64,000 nucleotides of DNA from Occultella aeris (GTDB lineage Bacteria > Actinomycetota > Actinomycetes > Actinomycetales > Beutenbergiaceae), in assembly GCF_902703175.1 (NCBI RefSeq), contig NZ_CACRYJ010000062.1, positions 1 through 64,000 on the forward strand, given 5' to 3'. The notes beneath the pieces are model-generated. The model was not told where the DNA came from. It did not search any database and was given only the letters and a program-made list of their open reading frames with translations. The position numbers and the translations under genes were made by a program. This document shows, one piece after another, positions 8,881-18,351 of the stretch; position 1 is the stretch's first letter, and every line of letters starts with the position of its first letter.

Positions 8881-11013
8881 ATGGCAGGCCTGATCCGACG
8901 CGAGGACATCGCCGCGGTCCGCGAACGGGCCCGGATCGAGGAGATCGTCGGCCAGCATGTGACGCTTCGCAGCGCGGGCGTCGGATCGATGAAGGGCCTG
9001 TGCCCGTTCCACGACGAACGCACGCCCTCCTTCCACGTGCGCCCGCAACTGGGGCTGTGGCACTGCTTCGGCTGCGACGAGGGCGGGGACGTCATCTCGT
9101 TCGTGCAGAAGATCGACCACCTGACGTTCGCCGAGGCCGTCGAGCACCTGGCCGGCCGGGTCGGGCTGCAACTGCGGTACGAGGACGACGGCGGCGCGAA
9201 CCGTCCGCGGGAACAGCCGGGTCGGCGCCAGCGACTCATCGAGGCGCACCGCGTCGCGGCGGAGTACTTCGTCGAGCAGTTGGCCACGCCGGAGGCGGAC
9301 ACCGGCCGGGCATTCCTGGCCGAGCGCGGCTTCGACCGGACCGCCGCGGCGACGTTCGGGGTCGGCTATGCCCCCAAGGGCTGGGACAACCTGACCCGGC
9401 ACCTGCGCGGCAAGCACTTCACCGAGGCGGAACTGACGGCGTCGGGTCTGCTCTCCCAGGGCAACCGTGGCTCCTACGACCGGTTCCGGGGCCGCCTCAT
9501 GTGGCCGATCCGGGACCTGTCCGGGGACGTCGTGGGGTTCGGCGCCCGGAAGCTCTATGAGGACGACCCCGGCCCGAAGTACCTGAACACACCCGAGACC
9601 ACCATCTACAAGAAGTCCCAGGTCCTGTACGGGATCGACCTGGCGAAGCGGGAGATCGCGAAGTCCAAGCAGGTGGTCGTGGTCGAGGGCTACACCGACG
9701 TGATGGCGATGCACCTGGCGGGCGTGCCGACAGCCGTGGCCACCTGTGGCACTGCGTTCGGCACCGACCACATCCGGATCGTGCGTCGCCTGCTCGGGGA
9801 CACCGCGGACGCCGCGGCCGGCGTGATGCTCGCGACCGGCGGAGCGCGTGGCGGTGAGGTGATCTTCACCTTCGACGGCGATGCCGCTGGACAGAAGGCG
9901 GCGCTGCGGGCGTTCTCCGAGGACCAGCAGTTCGCATCCCAGACGTTCGTGGCCGTGGAACCGAACGGGATGGACCCCTGCGACCTGCGGCAACAGCGCG
10001 GCGACGCGGCGGTCCGGGAACTGGTCGGCGGGCGCGAGCCGCTGTTCGAGTTCGCGATCCGGTCCGTGCTGCGCCAGGTCGACCTGGACACCGCCGAGGG
10101 CCGCGTCGCCGGGCTGCGCGCCGGCGTTCCGGTGGTCGCCCGGATCCGCGACCACGCCCTGCGCGGCGAGTACGCCCGCGAGCTCGCCGGCTGGCTCGGC
10201 ATGGACGAGGCCTCGGTACGTCGCGACGTCACCAGGACCGCCCGTAACCCTCCGCCGGCGCCGTCCACACCGGGGCGGCCCGGGGTGGACGGCGCCGCGG
10301 GCGGGCGTAGCGGCCAGGGAGGGTCGGCCGGCGGTCGTGGCGGTCAGAACGGCCGCGACGGGTACGGCGGCTCCCAGAGCGGTCGCAACGGCTACGGCGG
10401 CGGCTCCTCGAACGGGCAACGGGACTCGGCTGGTCAGCGGGGCCAGGACACCCAGGGTGGGTACGGCGCGTCGGACTCCGGGTTCGGCGCCTCCCACCGC
10501 GATGACCCGGTGGCCCGCCTGGAACGGCAGGTCCTCGAGGTCGTCCTCCAACTCCCGCAGTACGCGCTGGCCACCTCCTTCGACGACCTCGGCGCGGACA
10601 CCTTCGTGGTGCCCGCCCACCGTGCGGTGCATGATGCGATCCGCGCGGCCGGGGGAGTGCGCGCGTTCGGTGAACTCGCTGGGGATGCCTCGGCCCGTGG
10701 TGCCGGGGGCGAGGCCAACTCCCGGGCGGCGGCGTCCTGGAACGAGCAGGTCCGCGAGGCAGCGATCGGGCCCGTCGGAGTGCTCGTCACCGAGCTCGCG
10801 GTCGCACCGCTGCCCGAGGACCGACCCGAGGCCCTCGGCGGCTACGCGCGCGGGGTCCTGGTGGCGCTGCTGCGCCTGGGCGTCACCCGGGAGATCGCCG
10901 ACGCCAAGGGTCGGCTGCAGCGGATGGACCCGGCGGACGAGGCGTACGCGGCGACCTTCGGCCGACTGCTCGAACTGGAGGAACGCCGTCGTTCCCTGCT
11001 CAGCGACGCCTGA
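8881..11013 (+). CDS. dnaG: DNA primase
   Basis: A 710-residue primase that makes the RNA primers for replication. The N-terminal zinc finger is CPFH...CFGC with Cys41, His44, Cys62 and Cys65. The catalytic TOPRIM core includes VVVVEGYTDVMAMH and the downstream FTFDGDAAGQKAA acidic motif. A Gly/Gln/Arg/Asn-rich low-complexity linker (about residues 460-540), rich in GGYGG-like segments, precedes the C-terminal DnaB-helicase-binding domain; this linker is longer than in most primases. The ATG at 8881 is selected by homology of the start and the leaderless -10 box. Confidence 0.96.
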   Translation: MAGLIRREDIAAVRERARIEEIVGQHVTLRSAGVGSMKGLCPFHDERTPSFHVRPQLGLWHCFGCDEGGDVISFVQKIDHLTFAEAVEHLAGRVGLQLRYEDDGGANRPREQPGRRQRLIEAHRVAAEYFVEQLATPEADTGRAFLAERGFDRTAAATFGVGYAPKGWDNLTRHLRGKHFTEAELTASGLLSQGNRGSYDRFRGRLMWPIRDLSGDVVGFGARKLYEDDPGPKYLNTPETTIYKKSQVLYGIDLAKREIAKSKQVVVVEGYTDVMAMHLAGVPTAVATCGTAFGTDHIRIVRRLLGDTADAAAGVMLATGGARGGEVIFTFDGDAAGQKAALRAFSEDQQFASQTFVAVEPNGMDPCDLRQQRGDAAVRELVGGREPLFEFAIRSVLRQVDLDTAEGRVAGLRAGVPVVARIRDHALRGEYARELAGWLGMDEASVRRDVTRTARNPPPAPSTPGRPGVDGAAGGRSGQGGSAGGRGGQNGRDGYGGSQSGRNGYGGGSSNGQRDSAGQRGQDTQGGYGASDSGFGASHRDDPVARLERQVLEVVLQLPQYALATSFDDLGADTFVVPAHRAVHDAIRAAGGVRAFGELAGDASARGAGGEANSRAAASWNEQVREAAIGPVGVLVTELAVAPLPEDRPEALGGYARGVLVALLRLGVTREIADAKGRLQRMDPADEAYAATFGRLLELEERRRSLLSDA

Positions 11014-11045
11014 CGGCAGTCGGCGCCGTAGGCGGCGGCCCCGGC

Positions 11046-11069
11046 CGCACGGGTAGGTCTACCCGTGCG
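11046..11069 (+). terminator. Hairpin terminator after dnaG
   Basis: Perfect 11-bp arms (11046-11056 and 11059-11069) flank a 2-base centre, with no T tract. It is placed 33 bp after the dnaG stop. Confidence 0.6.
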
Positions 11070-11097
11070 CTGTCCTGCGGCTCCCAGCCGGGTGGCC

Positions 11098-11103
11098 TAG
11101 GGT
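11098..11103 (+). promoter_or_regulatory. -10 box TAGGGT, leaderless promoter
   Basis: TAGGGT ends 7 nt before the ATG at 11111 and no ribosome binding site is seen. Confidence 0.5.
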
Positions 11104-11110
11104 CTGACCC

Positions 11111-12337
11111 ATGAGTGAGAACCCGCCGCAAGGTCATGGCGGCTCGACCGACCCAGCAGGGAACGGTGAACCGCCAACGGAATCGCTCGGTGGAACGTCA
11201 TCGGGGGACGCGCAGTCGTCACTCCCGCCGGAGGCGTTCGAGGAGACCACGCTGTACAACCCGGGTTCGTACGGCGCCGGCTCCCAGCCCGGTCACGGGC
11301 AGCAGACGCCACCGGGCCAGCCCGGATACGGGCAACCGACACCCCCGCCGGACCAAGCCGGCGCAGGGCCGCAACAAGCGATGGGAGCACAGGCGATGGG
11401 CCAACCGGATTACGGGCAGCAGCCCGGCTACGGACAGCAACCCGGCGGGCAGCAGCCAGGTTATGGCCAGCAGCCGGGCGGACAGCAGCCAGGCTACGGT
11501 CAGCAGCCGGGCGCGCAGCAACCGGGATACGGGCAGCCGGGCTACGGTCAGCAGCCCGACGCCGGTGCGGGCGGCTACGGCCAGTCCAGCGGCGGCTACG
11601 GCCAGCAGCAACCCGGCTACGGTCAGCAGCCGGGGTACGGTCAGCAGCCGGGCTACGGTGCCGGCGGCGGTGGCTACGGGGGCGGACAGCCCCCGCAGGG
11701 CCCCAAGCCCTGGTACACCCAGTGGTACACCTGGGTGGCCGCAGTGGTGATCATCGCCCTGGTCGGCGTCGGCGTGTACTTCGGGACTCGTGGGGACGGC
11801 GGCGAGGACCCGACCGGTGCTCCCACGACGACGAGCGAGGCCCCCACAACCGAGGAGCCGACGACCGAGGCGCCGACGGACGAGCCGACCGACGAGCCGA
11901 CCGACGAGCCGACGGACATGCCGACGGCCTCCGGTGACATCCTCCCGTTCGGGGAGACCGGAACGCTCGGTGACTGGTCGATCTCGCTGAGCGACTTCGT
12001 TCCGGACGCCAACGACCTGGTCGCAGGCGAGGGCTCGGACCCGCCGCCGGACGGCTTCCGGTACGCGATGATCCGGGTGACCGGCACGAACAACGGTGCC
12101 GCGGCGCTGAACCTGTACAACAGCGTCGGGATCGGCTACCTCGCCACGGACGGTGAGATCTACGAGAGCACCCTCGCGGTGGTGCCCGATGACGCCTTCC
12201 AGCTTGACGACGTCGCACCTGGCGCGTCCGCCTCCGGCAACTGGGGTCTGGAGATCCCGGCCGATGACGATGGTCAGGGTCAGTGGGGCTTCATCGACGA
12301 GGCGGGTAACACCCTCTACTTCGAGGCGGCTGGGTGA
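11111..12337 (+). CDS. Gly/Gln/Tyr-rich single-pass membrane protein with DUF4352-like outer domain
   Basis: A 408-residue protein in four parts. The N-terminal half (about residues 55-195) is a disordered array of GYGQQPG and GGQQP repeats. One membrane helix follows at about 206-222 ([16 protein letters not shown]). Next is a Thr/Glu/Pro linker with TDEP repeats. The C-terminal domain of about 135 residues ([13 protein letters not shown] ... [12 protein letters not shown]) resembles DUF4352 and other immunoglobulin-like extracytoplasmic domains. The repeats should be cytoplasmic and the domain outside. Function is unknown. Two similarly built proteins are encoded at 13.8 kb and 18.4 kb. Confidence 0.85.
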   Translation: MSENPPQGHGGSTDPAGNGEPPTESLGGTSSGDAQSSLPPEAFEETTLYNPGSYGAGSQPGHGQQTPPGQPGYGQPTPPPDQAGAGPQQAMGAQAMGQPDYGQQPGYGQQPGGQQPGYGQQPGGQQPGYGQQPGAQQPGYGQPGYGQQPDAGAGGYGQSSGGYGQQQPGYGQQPGYGQQPGYGAGGGGYGGGQPPQGPKPWYTQWYTWVAAVVIIALVGVGVYFGTRGDGGEDPTGAPTTTSEAPTTEEPTTEAPTDEPTDEPTDEPTDMPTASGDILPFGETGTLGDWSISLSDFVPDANDLVAGEGSDPPPDGFRYAMIRVTGTNNGAAALNLYNSVGIGYLATDGEIYESTLAVVPDDAFQLDDVAPGASASGNWGLEIPADDDGQGQWGFIDEAGNTLYFEAAG

Positions 12338-12380
12338 TCGGGGCAGGCGCCGCGAGGTAGGCCTGTCTGGACCGAACCAC

Positions 12381-12416
12381 GCAGGGCGTGACTCCCACCC
12401 GGGGGTCACGCCCTGC
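12381..12416 (+). terminator. Strong hairpin terminator
   Basis: Sixteen-pair stem (12381-12396 with 12401-12416, one G-T pair) and a 4-nt loop, 43 bp after the preceding stop. The 12338-12642 gap holds only this hairpin and the one at 12608; I saw no gene in it. Confidence 0.8.
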
Positions 12417-12607
12417 GGCGTTGTCCGAGGCGCGCGATCACGAGCGGGCCGGCGTGCATGTGGCGAGGATCACGCCCAAACCCGCCCCCGGCGCATCCCG
12501 GCCCGGCGAGACCCGTCGCCTGCCCCGAGACCAAGCCGTGCGGAGCCCGGGCGTGGGCGCTGCCCCGGTCCGGGCCGGTCGGGCCGCGTTGCCGGCCCTG
12601 AACTGAG

Positions 12608-12638
12608 AAGGCCCGGAATCTCATGGATTCCGGGCCTT
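12608..12638 (-). terminator. Hairpin terminator of tRNA-Asn
   Basis: Perfect 13-bp arms (12608-12620 and 12626-12638) with a 5-nt loop start 4 bp beyond the encoded CCA of the tRNA on the minus strand. Confidence 0.75.
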
Positions 12639-12642
12639 GCGC

Positions 12643-12718
<76 letters not shown>

Positions 12719-12781
12719 TCGCGCTGAGAATACTAACAGTCCCGGCGGGGTGCTCCGGCCCGCCGGTCGCCGTGCGTGACC

Positions 12782-13282
12782 TCAGGGCTGGAGCCCGACG
12801 GCGGAGCGGATCCGCCGCTCGAGGTCCGCGATCTGAGCCTCCAGGGCGGGCCCGCTACGCACCTTGCCGGAGGCGGTCACCTGGGAGAACAGCTCGCCGT
12901 CCGGCCCCCGCCTGACGGCGGCCCGCAGCTGGCCGCCACCGGGCGCCTTCTCGGTGATGACCTGGACCAGCGAGTGCTCCACCTGCTCGCGGATCAGCAG
13001 CGGGAACCTCGCCGGCGCCTCCTCGGTCAGGGTCAGTTCAGTCGGTGCGGCGCCGTCCACCCAGGTGAGCGTCATCGTCAGGGTCTCGCCGTCCCAGTCG
13101 CCGTGGTCGACGTCGGACCAGGGCCGGTCCAGCACCAGGTCGTCCTCGGTGACCACGAGCACGCTTCCGCGCGCGAGCACGGCCCAGCCACCGCCGTCGA
13201 GCGTCTGGACCAGCAGGGGACGCACCCCGGGCGGCAGCTTCTCGGCAGCCGTAGCGGGCAGGGATTCGCGTGATCGGGCCAT
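12782..13282 (-). CDS. Conserved hypothetical actinobacterial protein
   Basis: A 166-residue soluble protein that I cannot place in a named family. It has a hydrophilic N terminus, a beta-rich core (GGWAVLARGSVLVVTEDDLVL) and a C-terminal stretch ending in LEAQIADLERRIRSAVG that could form a short coiled coil. TAGCGT ends 7 nt before the ATG, which indicates a leaderless message. It stands alone between two tRNA genes. Confidence 0.78.
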   Translation of the reverse strand: MARSRESLPATAAEKLPPGVRPLLVQTLDGGGWAVLARGSVLVVTEDDLVLDRPWSDVDHGDWDGETLTMTLTWVDGAAPTELTLTEEAPARFPLLIREQVEHSLVQVITEKAPGGGQLRAAVRRGPDGELFSQVTASGKVRSGPALEAQIADLERRIRSAVGLQP

Positions 13283-13289
13283 ACCCCTG

Positions 13290-13295
13290 ACGCTA
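13290..13295 (-). promoter_or_regulatory. -10 box TAGCGT, leaderless promoter
   Basis: The hexamer ends 7 nt before the ATG at 13282 on the minus strand. Confidence 0.5.
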
Positions 13296-13331
13296 ACCCA
13301 CCGCGCGGGCAGATAGGCTGGTGCGCCGTCG

Positions 13332-13405
13332 GCCCCAGTAGCTCAGCCGGTCAGAGCAGCGGACTCATAATCCGTCGGTCGTGGGTTCAAGCCCCACCTG
13401 GGGCA
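13332..13405 (+). tRNA. tRNA with CAT anticodon (elongator tRNA-Met, or tRNA-Ile2)
   Basis: Acceptor GCCCCAG pairs with CTGGGGC, the D-arm is GCTCAGCCGGTCAGAGC, the anticodon stem GGACTCATAATCC carries CAT, the T-arm is GTGGGTTCAAGCCCCAC, and the discriminator is A. CCA is not encoded. CAT serves elongator Met or lysidine-modified Ile2; I could not decide between them by eye. It lacks the A-T-rich initiator features. Confidence 0.9.
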
Positions 13406-13784
13406 CCGCTCGCCCGGCCGCACCGCGAGGGTGTCATTGTGCGGCGGGCGGCCGCGTTGTGCCGCCCAACGACTCGTTCGCGTGGTCCGGCGACGTTCGC
13501 GCGGGCCGGAGGGGACGACGAGCGGGTCCAGTCGCTCTCTGCTTCCGGCATGGCGGCCTTACGCCCGCCCCGGTGAAACCCGGTGGTTCTCGTCCCTACC
13601 TGCGACTCGGCCCCTGCTCCGGCCCACGCATCAGCAAGGACCGGGCAGCGGCTGCGGATGTGACAACTCCCCCTGCCCGATCGTCATGACCGGGCAGGGG
13701 GAGCGGGCGGCGGCGTGGTCACCGGGACCACGTTCGGGGCGCAGCGGGTCCGCGGACGGCCGACGCCATCGCCGATACGACCGG
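13406..13784. other. 379-bp gene-free gap between the CAT tRNA and a convergent gene
   Basis: It contains two hairpins: 7-bp arms 13446-13452/13461-13467, a likely tRNA terminator, and the stronger one listed at 13667-13703. I saw no convincing reading frame or promoter in the remainder. Confidence 0.6.
13667..13703. terminator. Bidirectional hairpin terminator
   Basis: Perfect 13-bp arms (13667-13679 and 13691-13703) with an 11-nt loop lie between convergent transcription units. Confidence 0.75.
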
Positions 13785-14486
13785 CTAGCGGATACCCGCC
13801 TGCTGGTCGTACCAGGTCCGGGACGAGTTCACGATCGCGAGGGCCGAGGCCGCGATGACCCAGATGACGCCGAGCCCTAGCTGGGCGGCGCCGTCGCCGG
13901 ACACGACCGAGACGATGCTGAGCAGGACATAGAGCCCGCCCATCACGGCGAGGCCGATCGCCGCGCCCTTCTTCCCGCGCCACATCAGAACGGCGAGGAC
14001 GATCACCGCAATGCACCACACCACGACGAGGAGACCGAGTCCGACGATGAATCCGGTGGCGCTGCCCGGCAGCATCTCAGCGAACTCCGGGTCGTTGGCC
14101 AAAGCTCCACCGGCGACCGCGATGAGCAGGCCGAGCAGGACGCCGAGGCCACCGCCGATCCAGCTCATGATCGCGGCAGCCTTCACCGAGCCGGGCTTCT
14201 CGGGTGGGAGCCCGTAGGGCGTCTGCCCGAACGGCGTGCCGTACTGGTTGGCGCCGAACTGGTTCCCGCCGACCTGACCCGCGCCGTACTGGCCAGGGAC
14301 CGGCGGCATCGCCGGTGGGCCGCTCGGCTGTTGGCCGTAGCCACCCTGTTGGCCATACGCGGGCTGCTGGCCATACGCAGGCTGCTGACCGTATCCGGGC
14401 TGCTGGCCGTAGCCGCCCGGCTGCTGGCCGTAGCCACCCTGCTGCGGGTCGGGCGGTCCGTACGGGCTGGCAGGTGGGTTGGTCAC
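13785..14486 (-). CDS. Gly/Tyr/Gln-rich protein with four membrane helices
   Basis: A 233-residue membrane protein. The first 100 residues or so are disordered and Pro/Gly/Tyr/Gln-rich, with six or more GYGQQPG or AYGQQP repeats. The rest holds four hydrophobic segments separated by short loops (for example GFIVGLGLLVVVWCIAVIVL), as in small DUF4190/DUF4064-like proteins. I chose GTG at 14486, preceded by AAGGGGAA. It diverges from icmF. The repeat is the same type as in the proteins at 11.1 and 18.4 kb. Function is unknown. Confidence 0.82.
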   Translation of the reverse strand: MTNPPASPYGPPDPQQGGYGQQPGGYGQQPGYGQQPAYGQQPAYGQQGGYGQQPSGPPAMPPVPGQYGAGQVGGNQFGANQYGTPFGQTPYGLPPEKPGSVKAAAIMSWIGGGLGVLLGLLIAVAGGALANDPEFAEMLPGSATGFIVGLGLLVVVWCIAVIVLAVLMWRGKKGAAIGLAVMGGLYVLLSIVSVVSGDGAAQLGLGVIWVIAASALAIVNSSRTWYDQQAGIR

Positions 14487-14624
14487 GGTCGATTCCCCTT
14501 GTGGTCTCCGGTGAGGTCTGGTGGCCATTGTGTCGCATCGGGCGCGTCGGCGTCCCGCCCTGTGGCGACCGAGTTGGCGGGTTACGATCGCAAGATCCGC
14601 CCGGCGTCGTGTGGAGGGAGCCAG

Positions 14625-17600
14625 ATGAGCGTGTCGACCGACCGTATCCGCGGGGAAACGGGCGCGGGTGCCGCGAGCCCGCTCCGGTTCGTCACGGCCG
14701 CCAGCCTGTTCGACGGCCACGATGCCGCGATCAACATCATGCGTCGCTTGATCCAGGCCAGCGGCGCCGAGGTGGTCCACCTGGGCCACAACCGGTCGGT
14801 GGATGACGTGGTCCGCGCCGCACTCGCCGAGGACGCCGACGCGATCGCGATCTCCTCCTACCAGGGCGGGCACCTGGAGTACTTCCGCTACCTCGTCGAC
14901 CGCCTCCGCGAGGCAGGCGCCGACCACGTGCGCGTATTCGGCGGAGGCGGCGGCACCATCACCCCCGCAGAGATCGCCGAGCTCGAGGCGTACGGCGTCG
15001 AGCGCATCTACCACCCCGACGACGGCATGCAGTTGGGTCTGCAGGGCATGATCGACGACGTCATCGCCCGCGCGAGCGCGCACCGCCGCCCGGCGTCGAT
15101 GCCCGACGGCGTCCCGTCCGTCGGCGACGACGTCGCCCTCGCGCGCACGATCAGCGCCATCGAGGACGGAGTCCTGGCGGACGCGGACCTGGCAGCCGTC
15201 CGCTCCGAGTGGGCCGCGGCCGCGGCCGGCCGCGCCGTGCCCGTCCTCGGCGTCACGGGAACCGGCGGCGCCGGCAAGTCCTCGGTGATCGACGAGCTCC
15301 TGATCCGCTTCCTCGCCGCCTTCGAGGACATCCATATCGCGGTGCTCTCGGTCGATCCCACCCGCCGCCGCACCGGCGGGGCGCTGCTCGGCGACCGGAT
15401 CCGGATGAACGCCCTGCGCAGCGATGCGATCCACCTGCGCTCGATCGCGACCCGCAGCCAGCACACCTCGATCGCCGCGATGCTCGGGGACTGCATCGCG
15501 CTGCTCAAGGCCGCGGGCTTCGACCTCGTCATCGTCGAGACCGCGGGCATCGGGCAGTCCGACTCGGCGATCGTGGAACTCGTGGACCTCCCGGTCTACG
15601 TGATGACCAGCGACTACGGCGCCGCGAGCCAGCTCGAGAAGATCGACATGGTCGACTACGCGGACCTGATCGTGCTGAACAAGTACGACCGCCGCGGTGC
15701 CCCCGACGCGCTGCGCGACATCCGCAAGCAGTGGCGGCGCAACCGCGTCGCGTTCGACCTCCCGGCCGAGCAGGTCCCGGTGCTGCCCACGATCGCGAGC
15801 CAGTTCAACGACCCCGGGGTGACCGCGGTCTTCGAGCGGCTGCGGGCGATGCTCGCTGCCCAGGTCGAGGCCGCCGACGGCGAGGCCCGCCTCGAGTGGG
15901 ACGCTCACCCGGGTGGGGCCTCCGCGGGCGCCGAGCCCCGTTCCGTGGCGCTCATCCCCGGGGCGCGGGTGCGCTACCTGGCCGAGATCGCCGAGGCCGG
16001 TCGCGGCCTGCGGGACCGCGTCGCGAACGACGTCGAGACCGCGGACGCGGCGCAGGCCTACTGGCGCACCCTGCGTGACCTCGGCGACCCGGCGCTGCCC
16101 GAGGCCCTCGCGCCCTACCGCAGCGCCGACCTCGACGCAGCCGGCCCGGCCGAGTCACCGACCGAGGCGACGCCGCCGACGGGGTCGGGTGACGCCGTCG
16201 GTCCCGCCGCCGAGGAGCCCGCGGACGCGAACCTTCCTGCGGGGGCGGGGGACGCCGTCGGGCACTCGCCCGACGCGACCCTGCTCGCGCTGCGGCGGGC
16301 CTACAACGCCGCCGTCGGGCGGCTCGGTGAGGACTCGCGCGAACTGCTGCGCGCCTGGCCCGGGCGGCTCGCCGCGATCACCGGCGAGGCAGGCACGTAC
16401 CGCGTCCGCGGCAAGGACCTCGAGGTGGCGAACCACTCGACGTCGCTGTCCGGCACCCGGATCCCGAAGGTCGCCGCGCCGACCTACCGCGGCTGGGGTG
16501 ACCTGCTCGCGTTCCTGCACCACGAGAACCTGCCCGGCGCGTTCCCGTACACCGGCGGCGTCTATCCGTACCGGCGCACCGGCGAGGATCCGACCCGGAT
16601 GTTCGCGGGGGAGGGTACCCCGGAGCGCACGAACCGCCGGTTCCACTACCTCAGCGCTGGGCAGGAGGTCGCGCGGCTGTCCACGGCGTTCGACTCGGTG
16701 ACCCTGTACGGGGAGGACCCGGCCACCCGCCCGGACATCTACGGCAAGGTCGGCAACTCCGGCGTGAACGTGCCGACCCTGGACGACATGAAGAAGCTGT
16801 ACTCCGGCTTCGACCTGTGCGCGCCGACGACGTCGGTCTCGATGACGATCAACGGGCCCGCGCCGATCATCCTCGCCATGTTCTTCAACGCGGCGATCGA
16901 TCAGCAGGTGGAGAAGTATCTGAGGGCCGACGGCGGTCGCTGGGCGGGCGCACAGGCTCGCCTCGAGCAGCTGCAGGCAGAGTCGGCGGAGGGGGACGTG
17001 CCGTCATACACCGGCGACCTGCCGCCCGGGCACGACGGCCTCGGTCTCGCCCTGCTCGGGGTCACCGGCGACCAGCTCGTCGACGCCGAGACCTACGCGC
17101 GGATCCGCAGCCGCACGCTCGCTGCGGTGCGGGGTACCGTGCAGGCGGACATCCTCAAGGAGGACCAGGCCCAGAACACGTGCATCTTCAGCACGGAGTT
17201 CGGGCTGCGGATGATGGGGGACATCCAGCAGTACTTCATCGACTCCGGGGTGCGGAACTTCTACTCGGTGTCGATCTCCGGCTATCACATCGCCGAGGCC
17301 GGGGCGAACCCGATCACGCAACTCGCGTTCACGCTCGCGAACGGGTTCACGATCGTCGAGTACTACCTGGCCCGCGGGATGAGCATCGACGAGATCGCGC
17401 CGCACCTCTCGTTCTTCTTCTCCAACGGGATGGACCCCGAGTACGCGGTGATCGGGCGGGTGGCGCGGCGGATCTGGGCGCGGGCGATGCGGGACAACTA
17501 CGGTGCCGGCCCGCGCAGCCAGATGCTGAAGTACCACGTGCAGACGTCGGGCCGGTCGCTGCACGCCCAGGAGGTGCAGTTCAACGACATCCGCACCACC

Positions 17601-18233
17601 CTGCAGGCGTTGTACGCGATCTTCGACAACTGCAACAGCCTGCACACGAACGCCTACGACGAGGCCGTCACCACCCCGACCGAGGAGAGCGTGCGCCGGG
17701 CCGTGGCGATCCAGATGATCATCAACGCCGAGCTCGGGCTGAACCGGACCGAGAATCCGTGGCAGGGAAGCTTCATCATCGGTGAGCTCACCGACCTCGT
17801 GGAGGAGGCCGTCTACGCCGAGTTCGAGGCGATCAGCGACCGTGGCGGGGTGCTCGGGGCGATGGAGACGATGTACCAGCGGGGCCGGATCCAGGACGAG
17901 TCGTTGCTGTACGAGACGCGCAAGCACGACGGGTCGCTGCCGATCGTCGGGGTGAACACGTTCCTGCCCCGGGACGACCCGGGCCGGATCGCCACGAAGA
18001 TCGACCTGATCCGCAGCACCACTGCGGAGAAGGAGCAGCAGATCGCCGAGGTCGCGCGCTGGTGTGCGGAGCGCAACGGACTCGCACCGGCCGCGCTGGC
18101 GGACCTGCAGCGCGTCGCGCGTGACGGCGGGAACCTGTTCGAGGCGCTCATGGCCGCCGTCCGGACGCACTCGCTTGGGCAGATCACACACGCGCTGTAC
18201 CTGGTCGGCGGGGAGTACCGACGCAACATGTGA
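14625..18233 (+). CDS. icmF: Fused isobutyryl-CoA mutase (IcmF), adenosylcobalamin-dependent
   Basis: A 1202-residue fusion of three parts. The N-terminal B12-binding domain has the DGHDAAIN motif (base-off histidine at about residue 30). A MeaI-type chaperone GTPase follows, with Walker A GTGGAGKS at about 212-219, ETAGIGQSD and NKYD at about 351. The large catalytic TIM barrel begins at about 560 (GTRIPKVAAPTYRGWGDLL ... ENPWQGSFIIGEL). It interconverts isobutyryl-CoA and n-butyryl-CoA, with the GTPase gating cofactor loading. An Ala/Pro/Glu-rich linker with an internal repeat sits at about 503-550. GGAGGGAG precedes the ATG. No metabolic neighbours are present, so the pathway role (valine or branched fatty-acid metabolism) is inferred. 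Confidence 0.94.
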   Translation: MSVSTDRIRGETGAGAASPLRFVTAASLFDGHDAAINIMRRLIQASGAEVVHLGHNRSVDDVVRAALAEDADAIAISSYQGGHLEYFRYLVDRLREAGADHVRVFGGGGGTITPAEIAELEAYGVERIYHPDDGMQLGLQGMIDDVIARASAHRRPASMPDGVPSVGDDVALARTISAIEDGVLADADLAAVRSEWAAAAAGRAVPVLGVTGTGGAGKSSVIDELLIRFLAAFEDIHIAVLSVDPTRRRTGGALLGDRIRMNALRSDAIHLRSIATRSQHTSIAAMLGDCIALLKAAGFDLVIVETAGIGQSDSAIVELVDLPVYVMTSDYGAASQLEKIDMVDYADLIVLNKYDRRGAPDALRDIRKQWRRNRVAFDLPAEQVPVLPTIASQFNDPGVTAVFERLRAMLAAQVEAADGEARLEWDAHPGGASAGAEPRSVALIPGARVRYLAEIAEAGRGLRDRVANDVETADAAQAYWRTLRDLGDPALPEALAPYRSADLDAAGPAESPTEATPPTGSGDAVGPAAEEPADANLPAGAGDAVGHSPDATLLALRRAYNAAVGRLGEDSRELLRAWPGRLAAITGEAGTYRVRGKDLEVANHSTSLSGTRIPKVAAPTYRGWGDLLAFLHHENLPGAFPYTGGVYPYRRTGEDPTRMFAGEGTPERTNRRFHYLSAGQEVARLSTAFDSVTLYGEDPATRPDIYGKVGNSGVNVPTLDDMKKLYSGFDLCAPTTSVSMTINGPAPIILAMFFNAAIDQQVEKYLRADGGRWAGAQARLEQLQAESAEGDVPSYTGDLPPGHDGLGLALLGVTGDQLVDAETYARIRSRTLAAVRGTVQADILKEDQAQNTCIFSTEFGLRMMGDIQQYFIDSGVRNFYSVSISGYHIAEAGANPITQLAFTLANGFTIVEYYLARGMSIDEIAPHLSFFFSNGMDPEYAVIGRVARRIWARAMRDNYGAGPRSQMLKYHVQTSGRSLHAQEVQFNDIRTTLQALYAIFDNCNSLHTNAYDEAVTTPTEESVRRAVAIQMIINAELGLNRTENPWQGSFIIGELTDLVEEAVYAEFEAISDRGGVLGAMETMYQRGRIQDESLLYETRKHDGSLPIVGVNTFLPRDDPGRIATKIDLIRSTTAEKEQQIAEVARWCAERNGLAPAALADLQRVARDGGNLFEALMAAVRTHSLGQITHALYLVGGEYRRNM

Positions 18234-18251
18234 GGGGGCAGAGGTGCCCGT

Positions 18252-18291
18252 CGGGATATCCCGGCGCCACCTGGGCCGATACCCCTAGACT
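18252..18291 (+). promoter_or_regulatory. Promoter with -10 TAGACT and an upstream 12-bp palindrome
   Basis: CGGGATATCCCG (18252-18263) is a perfect palindrome overlapping the expected -35 position of a promoter whose -10 would be TAGACT (18286-18291). It lies upstream of the repeat-rich membrane protein and could be an operator or part of an icmF terminator. Confidence 0.4.
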
Positions 18292-18351
18292 GGGCCGGAA
18301 AATCGAATCGACCGAGGCGCTGGGGCGTGCTCGGACTCTGAGGGGAACGGC

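Noticed and set aside
14489-15908. Upstream extension of the 13.8-kb membrane protein frame to 707 codons
   Set aside because: The extension is antisense to icmF; the real start is GTG 14486 with a ribosome site.
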